Source: Sporolactobacillus vineae DSM 21990 = SL153
GTDB lineage: Bacteria; Bacillota; Bacilli; Bacillales; Sporolactobacillaceae
Length of the DNA: 64,000 nucleotides
Reading direction: 5' to 3'
NCBI RefSeq assembly: GCF_000377985.1
Contig: NZ_KB899042.1
Location: forward strand, 1 to 64,000
This document shows positions 1 through 8,551 of this stretch, piece after piece. The notes under the pieces were generated by a model. The model was not told the origin of the DNA and did not search any database. It saw nothing but the letters and a program-made list of their open reading frames with translations. The number at the start of each line of letters is the position of its first letter. Positions within the stretch are counted from its first letter, which is position 1. The position numbers were made by a program, and so were the translations under genes.

Positions 1-171
1 TTTAATGACTGGCGACGGTTCAAAGGCACCGCTCTGGAACCAGGAATCAGCCTGCAGGAACAGGTTAACCGTCTTTTGACAGAATGGGTTCAAATGAAAC
101 AAGAAATAGAAGAGCTAAACTATAAGATCACTCAATTAGAGCAGAAACAAACTGGAGAACCTCCATTCTGA
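1..171 (+). CDS. C-terminal end of an unidentified protein (partial)
   Basis: The frame is open from the first base of the window and ends at a TGA, giving 56 residues of C terminus; the start lies outside the window. The last 30 residues are rich in Glu, Gln, Lys and Leu with heptad-like spacing (LLTEW, MKQEIEEL, ITQLEQK) and look like a short coiled coil. I do not recognise the family. It is followed by paired repeats and an integrase, so it probably belongs to mobile DNA. If the repeats are an IS21-type end this would be the last gene of that element, but the tail does not resemble the IstB C termini I know. Confidence 0.5.
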   Translation, partial: FNDWRRFKGTALEPGISLQEQVNRLLTEWVQMKQEIEELNYKITQLEQKQTGEPPF

Positions 172-211
172 TCTGGCAATTAACATATCCCTCCTATTTA
201 CCAAATATTAG

Positions 212-250
212 TGGGGGATTTTTAAATGACTAAATGGGGGATTTTTAAAT
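212..250. repeat. Two 16-bp direct repeats, 23 bp apart
   Basis: TGGGGGATTTTTAAAT occurs at 212-227 and again at 235-250. Both copies are followed by a GAC or TGAC. They lie between the end of the partial gene and the integrase promoter. They are either terminal repeats of an insertion sequence or protein-binding sites of the integrative element. Confidence 0.8.
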
Positions 251-280
251 TGACAAATACACAGAAATCAATGTTATCAT
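250..280 (+). promoter_or_regulatory. Candidate integrase promoter
   Basis: A perfect TTGACA (250-255) is followed after 18-19 bp by TTATCA or TATCAT (about 274-280), and then by the AGGAGGT ribosome binding site of the integrase (284-290). The -35 box coincides with the outer end of the repeat segment, so an insertion sequence may be supplying it. Confidence 0.45.
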
Positions 281-297
281 AACAGGAGGTTTTTATC

Positions 298-1404
298 ATG
301 GCCAGCTTTCGTAAGCGCGGAAACAGATGGGAATACCGAATTATGTACCGGGATCCTGTGACGGAAAAATATAGAGAGAAAACAAAAGGAGGATTCCGTA
401 CAAAGAAGGAAGCACAAGTTGAAGCATCAGACATTGAAGAGAAAATTTACCTTGGTCAGACTACGATTGTTAAAAGTCGAGACATGCTTATCAAGAATTG
501 GCTTAATGAATGGTTTGAAGTCTATAACGAGGGCATTACAGAAAAAACACGTTCTTACCGCCAGCATTATCTTCAAGACATCATTATCCCCATATTGGGT
601 GGTTACCGCCTGGCGACACTCACTAAAACGAAATATCAGAGATTCATTAACCAACTGATGAAAAAATATAAAAGAAGGACCGTTCAGTCAATCCATTCCA
701 TCTTCTGTACAGCCATAAATAAAGCTGTTGAATTGGAAATGCTACCTTTTAACAAATTTCAAAATGTGTCCATTACAACGAAAGACGACGTTATAAAAAC
801 TAATTATTTGACCAAAGACGAGGTCAAGACTTTTATGGATGCAGCAGGGACATCACCTTTTCACCATTTTATCATGGTATCATTACTTTTACGAACAGGA
901 ATGAGAAAAGGTGAGATGCTTGCTCTCACATGGGGCGATGTCGATTTGATACATAAAAGAATTAAAATCACGAAGTCAAGAGATAATACCGGATGCCATC
1001 CTCCTAAGACCGCATCAAGTATTCGGACGATCGCCATTGATGATACACTCATTGCTCAATTGAAGAAATATCAGACATGGCAGAAGAAAGAGCGTCTCAA
1101 GCATAAATTTTGCTTTGACTCTGATTATATGTTCACCATTCCAAACGGACGTGAGATGGGCGAGTATGGCGTGAATAAGATTGTTAACTTAATTCTTGCA
1201 AAGACAAGCCTTCACCACATCACACCGCACGGCTTGCGCCACACACACGCGATCATGCTTCTGGAGAGCGGTGCGGATATTAAATCTGTAAGCGTACGAT
1301 TGGGGCATAGTAGCGTTGAATTTACTGCTAACGTTTATGTTCACTTCACACGTAATCTAGAGAAAACAATGCTTTCAAATCTCGATTCGTATCTAGAAAA
1401 ATAA
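298..1404 (+). CDS. int: Tyrosine recombinase / phage-type integrase
   Basis: This 368-residue protein has the three-part build of integrases from phages and integrative elements of Firmicutes. There is an N-terminal arm-type DNA-binding domain (about 1-55), a SAM-like core-binding domain (about 60-160) and a C-terminal catalytic domain. The catalytic set is complete: R203 (in GMRKGE), K237, H311 and R314 (HGLRH), H337 (LGHSS) and nucleophile Y347. AGGAGGT stands 7 bp before the ATG. Base composition is clearly more AT-rich than the core genes beside it. The gene points at the 3' end of mutL, which is 54 bp away, so the element probably lies to the left and an attachment site is near 1405-1460; its partner is outside the window. 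No excisionase gene is visible. Confidence 0.93.
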   Translation: MASFRKRGNRWEYRIMYRDPVTEKYREKTKGGFRTKKEAQVEASDIEEKIYLGQTTIVKSRDMLIKNWLNEWFEVYNEGITEKTRSYRQHYLQDIIIPILGGYRLATLTKTKYQRFINQLMKKYKRRTVQSIHSIFCTAINKAVELEMLPFNKFQNVSITTKDDVIKTNYLTKDEVKTFMDAAGTSPFHHFIMVSLLLRTGMRKGEMLALTWGDVDLIHKRIKITKSRDNTGCHPPKTASSIRTIAIDDTLIAQLKKYQTWQKKERLKHKFCFDSDYMFTIPNGREMGEYGVNKIVNLILAKTSLHHITPHGLRHTHAIMLLESGADIKSVSVRLGHSSVEFTANVYVHFTRNLEKTMLSNLDSYLEK

Positions 1405-1458
1405 AAATTACATGGGCAAATTATGGGCTAAGGGCTTATCGGTGGTTCATAAATCCCT

Positions 1459-3339
1459 TTACTGTACCCGTTTAAACATCTTTTCCATTTCGTAGGGGGT
1501 GAAGTGCACCAGGACCGGCCGGCCATGCGGGCAGGTGAACGGATCCCGGGCCCGGCTTAAATGGTCGAGCAGGGCCTGAATTTCATCGGGGCGCAGGTAG
1601 TGATTGGCCTTGATCGCCCGTTTGCAGGACATCATTTTCGCCAGTGCTTCCCGGAGTTTCTTGATTGATACTTTGCCGCTCTCAATCAGCTGCTGGACGA
1701 TGTCCTCGATCATCTGCGGCTCTTTTCCCTTCGGCATCCAGGTCGGATGGGCCCGGACGATCAGTGAACGCGCGCCGAACGGTTCAAAATTCAGGCCGAT
1801 CTCTTTAAGATAGTCGTGAAACTGCATGACGGTTTCATATTCCGCATCGGTGAACTCGAACGTCATCGGGACGAGCAGTTCCTGGACTTCCCGGGCGTTT
1901 TCGCCGACTCTTTCCCGGTAATATTCGTAGTTGATTCGCTCCTGAGCGGCGTGCTGGTCGATAATATAGAGCCCATCCTCGTTCTGGGCAAAGATGTAGG
2001 TGCCATGCATCTGTCCGATCGGATATAATTTCGGCATCCGCCGCGGCTTTTCCTGCTCAGCTTCAGGAAGATCAGGAACGTCATTTCCCCTTTCATCCTG
2101 AGGCGCACCCGCTTCCGCCGCAGCGGCCATCTGTGAGGCTCCGGGTTCTGCCGTTTCCGCATCATTGGTTCCGTTCTCATGAACCTGTTCGGCAAAAATA
2201 TTAGGCACAGCAGAAAAGTGCTTCTGCGGTTCCGCTGAGCCTCCTTCACTGGACAGATCCGGGCCGATTGCCACGTCCGGTGAGAAGTCCAGTGACTGCT
2301 GCATGTTCTGAGGCCGGGCCTGACGCTCCCTGGTATCAACCGACGGAATCAGCCGTTCGCGATGGAACGCTTCACGAATCGTCCGGGTGATCAGGTCGCA
2401 CAGATCTTTCTCCTTGCTGATCCGCGCTTCGAGTTTCGCCGGGTGCACGTTGACATCGATCAAAGTCGGATCCATTTTTATATGAATGACGCAGATCGGG
2501 TATCTGCCGATCATCAGCAGCGTATGGTAGCCCTCCATGATGCTGTTGAAGATCGGATAGTTGCGAATAAACCGGTCGTTGACAAAAATATAGACGTACT
2601 GCCGGCCGGCCCGGTTGATCTGCGGATTGACGGCCAGACCGCTCACGGAAAAATCAAGCGATTTTCCCGAAAAAGGGACAGCCGACTTTGCCGTTCTCAG
2701 GCCATAGACGGCGGCCAGCACGTGGGCCGGATCGCCGCTGCCGTTCGTCTGAAACACCGGTTTGCCGTCGTGCGTCAGGAGAAAGCGGACGTCCGGATGG
2801 GAAAGTGCCATCCGGTTAACGACATCGGTGATTTTCCCCAGTTCTGTATGAATACTCTTTAAATATTTTAACCGTGCCGGCGTGTTGTAAAAAAGCCGGC
2901 TGACGGTAATTTCTGTTCCCTGACGGCTCTCGGTGTGTCCGGACTGAATCACATGGCCGCCCTGCAGCACCAGATGCGAACCGGGATGCGCCCCGTCGGA
3001 AGTTTTCAGTTCCGTATAGGAGACGGCAGCAATACTCGGCAGCGCTTCGCCGCGGAAACCGAGTGTATGGATATGGAACAGATCTCTGTCCTGACTGATT
3101 TTACTGGTCGCATGCCGTTCAAAGGCGAGTGTGCAGTCTTCGGGGGCGATACCGCGGCCATTGTCCGTGACCCGGATCAGCTTCATGCCGCCTTCTTCGA
3201 TGTCCACACGTATTGACGTTGCGCCCGCGTCGAGTGAATTCTCCGTCAGTTCCTTTACTACGGAAGCCGGCCGTTCGACCACTTCCCCGGCAGCAATTTT
3301 ATTGGACAGTGTCACACTGAGCTTCTGAATCACGCCCAT
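1459..3339 (-). CDS. mutL: DNA mismatch repair protein MutL
   Basis: MutL couples mismatch recognition by MutS to strand incision. The 626-residue protein has the N-terminal GHKL ATPase motifs ELTENSLDAGA (30-40), DNGRGI (59-64) and GFRGEAL (94-100). An acidic, Ala/Pro-rich linker (about 340-440) leads to a C-terminal endonuclease domain with DQHAAQE (461-467), SCKRAIK (571-577) and CPHGRP (603-608). These are the metal-site motifs of nicking MutL proteins from organisms without MutH. The start ATG has AAAGAGGG upstream. It follows mutS by 24 bp in one operon. The 3' end is intact despite the adjacent integrase, but I see no terminator after it. Confidence 0.97.
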   Translation of the reverse strand: MGVIQKLSVTLSNKIAAGEVVERPASVVKELTENSLDAGATSIRVDIEEGGMKLIRVTDNGRGIAPEDCTLAFERHATSKISQDRDLFHIHTLGFRGEALPSIAAVSYTELKTSDGAHPGSHLVLQGGHVIQSGHTESRQGTEITVSRLFYNTPARLKYLKSIHTELGKITDVVNRMALSHPDVRFLLTHDGKPVFQTNGSGDPAHVLAAVYGLRTAKSAVPFSGKSLDFSVSGLAVNPQINRAGRQYVYIFVNDRFIRNYPIFNSIMEGYHTLLMIGRYPICVIHIKMDPTLIDVNVHPAKLEARISKEKDLCDLITRTIREAFHRERLIPSVDTRERQARPQNMQQSLDFSPDVAIGPDLSSEGGSAEPQKHFSAVPNIFAEQVHENGTNDAETAEPGASQMAAAAEAGAPQDERGNDVPDLPEAEQEKPRRMPKLYPIGQMHGTYIFAQNEDGLYIIDQHAAQERINYEYYRERVGENAREVQELLVPMTFEFTDAEYETVMQFHDYLKEIGLNFEPFGARSLIVRAHPTWMPKGKEPQMIEDIVQQLIESGKVSIKKLREALAKMMSCKRAIKANHYLRPDEIQALLDHLSRARDPFTCPHGRPVLVHFTPYEMEKMFKRVQ

Positions 3340-3363
3340 ATCCGTACCCTCTTTCTGTCTCGC

Positions 3364-6024
3364 TTATTTCTTCAATTCCTTTTGCAAAGCATACAGCTGA
3401 TTCATCGCATCCATCGGCGTCATCGTCAAGAGATCAATTCTTTCCAGTTCATGCAGCACTTTCTGTTCATGGCGGCTCAGCTTCTTCTGCTTCTGATTCG
3501 GCTGCGGGTCGGCAAAAAGCGCCAGCTGTTCCGGTCCTTCTTCATCCGATTCATCCGGTTCTTCTCGAGTCGCCGCCGCCTGCTCACGAACCAGCGGCGC
3601 TGCATCACTGGAATCCGCCGCCGGTTCATGCGTACTGTCTTTCTCATCTTCCAGACGCTTAAGTATGTCGTCTGCCCGATCGATCAGTGCATCCGGCAGA
3701 CCGGCGAGTTTCGCTACATGGATGCCATAGCTCTTATCCGCCTGACCGGGCAGTACCTTATGAAGAAAAACGACCGTGCCGTTTTCTTCCATCGCCCCGA
3801 CATGGATATTTTTCAGCCGTTCCAGTTTCTGATCCAGGAAGGTCAGCTCGTGATAATGCGTTGAGAAGAATGTCTTTGCCGAAATGTGCTGATGAATGTA
3901 CTCAACGATTGCCTGAGCGATGGCGATGCCGTCATAGGTCGAAGTGCCGCGCCCGATCTCATCGAGCAGGATCAGGCTGTTCTGGGTCGCGTGGGTCAGC
4001 GCGTACCGCGCCTCATCCATCTCGACCATAAACGTGCTCTGTCCCGATACCAGATCGTCCGCCGCCCCGATCCGGGTAAAGATCTGGTCGAAGATCGGCA
4101 GAACGGCCTTGTCGGCCGGAACGAAACAGCCGATCTGCGCCATGATTGCCGTCAGCGCCGCCTGACGCATGTAGGTGCTCTTGCCGCCCATGTTCGGTCC
4201 GGTGATCAGCAGCATATCGCAGGACTTGTCCATATGAATGTCATTGGCAACAAATGCGCCGTCCGCCATGACTTTCTCGATCACCGGATGGCGGCTGTTC
4301 TTGATTTCGAGTGTCCGGTCTTCTGAAAATTCCGGACGGATATAATTGTTGCGATCACTGACCGAGGCAAAGCTTTGCAGCACGTCGAGTGCACTGACCA
4401 GCCGGGCCAGCTTCTGGAGCGGCGCCGCATAGCCTTTGATCTTCATCCGGACATCATTGAACAGCTGCATTTCGAGACTGACCCGCTTTTCCTCAGCCTC
4501 AAGAATGATCTGTTCTTTTTCCTTCAGCTCCGGAGTGATAAAGCGCTCCGCATTGGACAGCGTCTGCCGCCGTTCATAGCGCCCCTCGGGGATCAGTTTC
4601 AGATTCGGCCGGGAGACTTCAATATAATAGCCGAACACGCGGTTATAACCGATTTTCAGCGATTTGATTCCGGTTGCCTGGCGTTCCCTTGCCTCCAGTT
4701 CAGCGATCCAGCGTTTCCCGTTTTTCGAGGCATCACGATAGCTGTCCAGTTTTTCATTGTATCCTGAACGGATCATCCCGCCGTCTCCCGTGGAAAACGG
4801 CGGATCGTCAACGATCGCCCCGGCGATCAGCGACCGGACCGGTTCACACGGATCCATCTGCGCGCCGTAAGCATGCAGCGCTTCATCGGGAATTTCGTCA
4901 AGCGTTTTTTTGATGCCCGGCACCTGGTCAAGTGACCGCTTCAGCTGCAGGACTTCACGCGGATTGACATTGCCGAAGGAGACACGGCCGACGAGACGTT
5001 CCAGATCATAGACATCGTTCAGCAGTTTACGAAGCGTCTCGCGTTCCAGCATATGTTTTTTCAGCGCAGATACAGCATTCAGCCGGTCTTCGATCTTTTC
5101 CCGGTTCAGCAGCGGTTTCTCGATCCACTGCTTCAGCCGCCGCCCGCCCATCGCCGTCCTGACGTCATCGAGGAGCCAGAGCAGCGAGCCGTAATTCTTT
5201 TTCTCCCGGTTCGTCCGGGTCAGCTCCAGATTGCGCCGCGAATGCGGGTCGATCATCATTGAAGCGCTGATCTGATAGACATCGGCCTGCTGGAGATGAT
5301 CGAGCGACCGCTTCTGTGTCCGAAGCAGATAGTTCAGCAGCCGGCCGAGCGGAGACAGCAGCTTCTCCTGGTCAATGCCGGAAACGATTGCCTGCAGCTG
5401 TTCCGGAACCTGCTCGCTGGCATCTTCTGAAATGGTGACATTCAGCCTTTCGGTCAGCCAGCTCTGTTTCTTCTTATCAAAAGACGGATCGAGCACAATC
5501 TCGCGCACATCATTGGCGTCCAGTTCTTCGACGACGCCGTCCCAGCCGGCGATCATCGTCACTTTCGTCTCGCCGGTCGTCAGGTCGCTCATCGCATATC
5601 CGTAAGAGCCATCGGAAAAAGCGCTGAGCGCCGCCAGATAGTTGTTCTTTTTCGGCTCAAGAGAATCGTCCTCCATAACCGTTCCCGGTGTAATCATCTG
5701 GATGACGCCGCGTTTGACCATGCCCTTGGCCAGTTTCGGATCTTCCATCTGTTCACAGATTGCAATCCGGTAACCTTTGTCAATCAGAACTTTTATGTAT
5801 TGATTCACCGCGTGATGCGGCACCCCGCACATCGGAATATACTCATCCTTGCCGCCGGTGCGCGACGTCAGCGTAATTTCCAGTTCTTTCGATGCCTTCA
5901 GCGCATCGTCGAAAAACAGCTCATAGAAATCGCCGATCCGGTAAAATAAAAAAGCGTCCGGATACTGCGCTTTTACCGACAAATAGTGTTTGATCATTGG
6001 TGTATAACTCATCGACACGTCCAC
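3364..6024 (-). CDS. mutS: DNA mismatch repair protein MutS
   Basis: MutS recognises mismatches and small loops. The N-terminal domain carries the mismatch-probing F-x-E (GDFYELF, residues 31-37). The C-terminal ATPase holds the Walker A GPNMGGKST at about residue 607, followed by a Walker B-like LLDEIGRGT and the STHYHEL segment. The C-terminal 80 residues include a Glu/Asp/Ala-rich linker and a short conserved tail. Length (886 codons) is usual for the family. The first codon is GTG (6024) with AAAGGA about 10 bp upstream; an in-frame ATG at 6012 matches the start of B. subtilis MutS and could be used instead. First gene of the mutS-mutL operon. Confidence 0.97.
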   Translation of the reverse strand: MDVSMSYTPMIKHYLSVKAQYPDAFLFYRIGDFYELFFDDALKASKELEITLTSRTGGKDEYIPMCGVPHHAVNQYIKVLIDKGYRIAICEQMEDPKLAKGMVKRGVIQMITPGTVMEDDSLEPKKNNYLAALSAFSDGSYGYAMSDLTTGETKVTMIAGWDGVVEELDANDVREIVLDPSFDKKKQSWLTERLNVTISEDASEQVPEQLQAIVSGIDQEKLLSPLGRLLNYLLRTQKRSLDHLQQADVYQISASMMIDPHSRRNLELTRTNREKKNYGSLLWLLDDVRTAMGGRRLKQWIEKPLLNREKIEDRLNAVSALKKHMLERETLRKLLNDVYDLERLVGRVSFGNVNPREVLQLKRSLDQVPGIKKTLDEIPDEALHAYGAQMDPCEPVRSLIAGAIVDDPPFSTGDGGMIRSGYNEKLDSYRDASKNGKRWIAELEARERQATGIKSLKIGYNRVFGYYIEVSRPNLKLIPEGRYERRQTLSNAERFITPELKEKEQIILEAEEKRVSLEMQLFNDVRMKIKGYAAPLQKLARLVSALDVLQSFASVSDRNNYIRPEFSEDRTLEIKNSRHPVIEKVMADGAFVANDIHMDKSCDMLLITGPNMGGKSTYMRQAALTAIMAQIGCFVPADKAVLPIFDQIFTRIGAADDLVSGQSTFMVEMDEARYALTHATQNSLILLDEIGRGTSTYDGIAIAQAIVEYIHQHISAKTFFSTHYHELTFLDQKLERLKNIHVGAMEENGTVVFLHKVLPGQADKSYGIHVAKLAGLPDALIDRADDILKRLEDEKDSTHEPAADSSDAAPLVREQAAATREEPDESDEEGPEQLALFADPQPNQKQKKLSRHEQKVLHELERIDLLTMTPMDAMNQLYALQKELKK

Positions 6025-6050
6025 CCCGGAATCCTTTTATCCATCATTTA

Positions 6051-6056
6051 ATTATA
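6051..6056 (-). promoter_or_regulatory. Candidate -10 box of mutSL
   Basis: TATAAT on the minus strand, 27 bp before the mutS GTG. No good -35 box is seen at 16-18 bp, so this is a partial promoter call. Confidence 0.4.
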
Positions 6057-6117
6057 CCACATGGAGCCGGCGCAACGAGCTTTCATCGCGATTCGCACCG
6101 CCGGCGCCGAGTCGTGC

Positions 6118-6123
6118 TATAAT
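6118..6123 (+). promoter_or_regulatory. Candidate -10 box of the MoxR ATPase gene
   Basis: TATAAT on the plus strand, 30 bp before the ATG of the MoxR gene. The matching -35 region is weak. It shares the 129-bp divergent spacer with the mutSL promoter. Confidence 0.4.
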
Positions 6124-6153
6124 TAAAAAAATTATGTAAAAGGTCGGATTCGA

Positions 6154-7098
6154 ATGATCAGAGCGCTTGAGCAGCTTCAGAAAACTATTGGCGGGGTTCT
6201 GGTTGGAAAAGAGGCGCTCGTTGAGAACATCATGATCGCCCTGATCTGCCGCGGCCATATCCTGATGGAGGACGTCCCCGGTACCGGAAAAACGATGCTG
6301 GCCAAAGCCCTCGCCAAATCCATCAAAGGGACATTTCGACGGATTCAGTTCACCCCCGATATCCTCCCCTCCGATATTACCGGAATCAATTTCTTCAACC
6401 CGAAAACCCAGCAGTTTGAAACGCGGCCCGGACCGGTGATGACCCATATCCTGCTTGCGGACGAGATCAACCGGGCCACGCCGCGTGCCCAGTCCAGTCT
6501 GCTCGAAGTGATGGAAGAGCGCCAGGTGACGATCGAAGGACGGACGCTGCCGGTGCCGAAACCGTTTATTGTCATTGCCACACAGAATCCGATTGAATCT
6601 TCAGGGACCTTTGCCCTTCCGGAAGCACAGATGGACCGGTTTTTCATGCGCCTGCACACCGGTTATCCGTCGCTTGCTGAAGAGAAGCGGATGATCCGGC
6701 TCTACCGGGAACAGGACCCGCTCGAACATCTGGAACCGGTCTTTACGCTGGAAACCATTCTGGAGCTTCAGGCAAAAGTACGTGAGATTCGGCTCGACGA
6801 ATCTGTCGAAGATTATCTGCTTAGGATTATTCAGGCGACCCGAACCCATGAGTGGACCGCGAGCGGAGTCAGTCCGCGGGGGACACTCGCACTGATGCGC
6901 GGTGCACAGGCACGGGCATTTCTGAACAGCCGCGACTACGTTGTTCCTGAAGACATCAAAGCAGTCGCGCCGTACATACTCCCGCACCGGCTCGTCCTGT
7001 CGATGGATGGGGAACTTCATACGACCAAAGAGAAATTGATCGCGGATCTGCTGGACAAAGTCGACGTACCGGTGGAATCGGGAGCGCGGCGCCAATGA
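6154..7098 (+). CDS. MoxR-family AAA+ ATPase
   Basis: MoxR ATPases act as chaperones, usually encoded next to DUF58 and transglutaminase-like or VWA-domain proteins. The 314-residue protein shows Walker A GTGKTMLAK (about 47-55), Walker B LLADEINRA (about 105-113) with the following Ser/Gln-rich segment, sensor 1 ATQNP, and the C-terminal lid. AAAGG stands upstream of the ATG. The reading frame is intact, but the downstream DUF58 gene, its normal partner, is broken, so function may be lost or redirected. It runs against its neighbours, between mutS and cotE, where B. subtilis has no gene. The B. subtilis relative is YeaC. Confidence 0.9.
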   Translation: MIRALEQLQKTIGGVLVGKEALVENIMIALICRGHILMEDVPGTGKTMLAKALAKSIKGTFRRIQFTPDILPSDITGINFFNPKTQQFETRPGPVMTHILLADEINRATPRAQSSLLEVMEERQVTIEGRTLPVPKPFIVIATQNPIESSGTFALPEAQMDRFFMRLHTGYPSLAEEKRMIRLYREQDPLEHLEPVFTLETILELQAKVREIRLDESVEDYLLRIIQATRTHEWTASGVSPRGTLALMRGAQARAFLNSRDYVVPEDIKAVAPYILPHRLVLSMDGELHTTKEKLIADLLDKVDVPVESGARRQ

Positions 7099-7817
7099 AC
7101 TGGTCGGTCAGTGGTCAGAAGACGCAAGTCCGCACACTTTTCCTCTATTCCGGTCTGACGCTGTCCGTGCTTGGATTTCTGACCGGCACTTCGGTCATTC
7201 TTGCCGCCGGTATCTTTTTCCTGCTGGCGTCTTGCGCTGCAAAATATTATCTTTTCTATCTGATTCGCCATCTGGCCCTTGTGAATAAATAACTCAGTGT
7301 CAGCCTCTCCGCCGGGGAAACGGGGACGCTTGTCCTTCAGTTTGTCAGCAGTGCCCGTTTGCCGTTCTATTCTGTCCGCGGCCGGATCACCGGTGAACCC
7401 TTGTTTTCTTTCTCGGAGCATCGTGAGCAGGATACTCAGGAATTCCGCTTTCGCATGACCGTCCCGGCGATGAAGCACATCGCCGTCTCCTGTCCTGTTT
7501 ATGCCCTTCGGCGCGGGACGGGAAGAATCCGCGTGCTCGAACTGAAATGCGAGGATCCGTTCCGCATATTCGGCTGCACGCTGACGCTGAATGACATGGT
7601 CAAAAGTAAGATCATTGTCTATCCGAAGCCGAAATCCGTTCAAAACAGCCGAAGGCGCATTCATGATTGGGTGGGGCCCTCATTTGTTCCGCGGTCCCTG
7701 TTTCATGATGAAACTGCGCCGGCGGGGACGCGGGATTACCAGTCATCGGATTCGTTTCGCCAGATTCACTGGAAAGCCAGTGCGCGGCTCGGCAAAGAGT
7801 GTGACTGCTGGCGGTGA
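7095..7817 (+). pseudogene. Broken DUF58-domain protein gene
   Basis: The gene starts ATG overlapping the moxR stop (ATGA). Its first 65 codons encode two hydrophobic segments typical of the DUF58 N terminus. An in-frame TAA at 7290-7292 interrupts it. The same frame then continues with DUF58-like sequence up to the family hallmark, RDYQSSDSFRQIHWKASAR, shortly before 7800. Similarity stops right after this motif and the frame ends at 7817, so the conserved C-terminal part of roughly 150-200 residues is missing. About 50 unassigned bases follow before the cotE terminator. A transglutaminase-like gene, often third in such operons, is absent. Premature stop plus 3' deletion indicate a decaying gene; a sequencing error could explain the stop but not the truncation. 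Confidence 0.85.
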
Positions 7818-7868
7818 AATCTATGGACTGAATCTGCAGGACGCAGAGCTTTTCCAACTTAGCTGCTG

Positions 7869-7896
7869 AAAAAAGAGCGAAGGCATGCCTTCGCTC
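7869..7896 (-). terminator. Intrinsic terminator of cotE
   Basis: Perfect 10-bp stem GAGCGAAGGC / GCCTTCGCTC with a 2-base loop, followed on the minus strand by six T. The cotE stop codon overlaps the stem. Confidence 0.9.
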
Positions 7897-8440
7897 ATTC
7901 GTCTTCATCAGTCAGCAGTTCGGAATCCAGACCGCTCAGCTCTTTATCCAGATCATCTTCTTCTTCGATTTCTGTTTCTTCCAGTCCTTCGCCTTCGACC
8001 TGGACCTTCACTTTGGTATCGCCGATGACCTCGACAAGAAATTCACGTTCCACTTCGGCTTCGACCTTCGTTCCGTTCGACGAGATCTTCGCTTCCAGGC
8101 AGTTCGGTTCCTGGAGCGGCCGGCAGGTGACCTCCACCTTGTCGGACACCAGATTCTTGTCACGCAGCGTCAGCCGGACTTTATCCCGGTAACTCACCGT
8201 ATCCACAGCGACCTCTGTCCGTGTATTGTTGTTATAGGAGTACCACGTGTTAATGTCGTAGGTTCCTTCGACAACCACCGCATCCTTCTGATAGTGCGTC
8301 TTGTATCTATGGTTGATGACCCAGCATCCGAGGATGTTTGAGGGCTTATGTGCCGGTGTTACGGAATGTGTGGACCGGCCCGATTTCTTACCTTTCCCGC
8401 AAATAGCCCTGGTAATAATTTCTCTGTATGCGTCTGCCAA
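7895..8440 (-). CDS. cotE: Spore outer coat morphogenetic protein CotE
   Basis: CotE directs assembly of the outer spore coat. The 181-residue product matches B. subtilis CotE throughout: YREIITRAICGKG near the N terminus, the central ILGCWVINH and the YDINTWYSY segment, EPNCLEAKIS, and a highly acidic C-terminal tail (about 150-181) that in CotE recruits coat proteins. The start is TTG at 8440, with AGGAGG 9 bp upstream. It occupies its usual place next to ricA and miaB, but is separated from mutS by the opposite-strand MoxR/DUF58 insert. A sigma-E or sigma-K promoter is expected in the 110-bp gap to ricA, but I could not identify one convincingly. Confidence 0.96.
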   Translation of the reverse strand: MADAYREIITRAICGKGKKSGRSTHSVTPAHKPSNILGCWVINHRYKTHYQKDAVVVEGTYDINTWYSYNNNTRTEVAVDTVSYRDKVRLTLRDKNLVSDKVEVTCRPLQEPNCLEAKISSNGTKVEAEVEREFLVEVIGDTKVKVQVEGEGLEETEIEEEDDLDKELSGLDSELLTDEDE

Positions 8441-8500
8441 AAGATTAAACCTCCTTTGCCTTCTTCACTGACATGTTATGCAAGGCAAATGACACGTGTG

Positions 8501-8527
8501 AAAAAAACTCTCCGCAAGAGCGGAGAG
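8501..8527 (-). terminator. Intrinsic terminator of the miaB-ricA operon
   Basis: Stem CTCTCCGC / GCGGAGAG with a 4-base loop, followed on the minus strand by seven T. It isolates cotE from miaB-ricA. Confidence 0.9.
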
Positions 8528-8551
8528 CTGAAGGCAGAGGCAAGTGTCCCG

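Larger units (their letters stand above)
1..255 (+). mobile_element. Possible right end of an IS21-like insertion sequence
   Basis: A partial gene is followed by two copies of a 16-bp repeat, TGGGGGATTTTTAAAT, and the second copy runs into TTGACA, ending in CA at 255. IS21-family elements typically have several repeated terminal motifs of this G-run plus AT-run type, end in CA, and carry an outward -35 box in the right end. The left end is outside the window and the partial protein does not confirm the family, so this is tentative. The repeats could instead be arm-type binding sites of the neighbouring integrase. Confidence 0.35.

Noticed and set aside
7818-7869. A second coding fragment after the broken DUF58 gene
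   Set aside because: About 17 residues can be read in another frame, but they match nothing I recognise and end at the cotE terminator.
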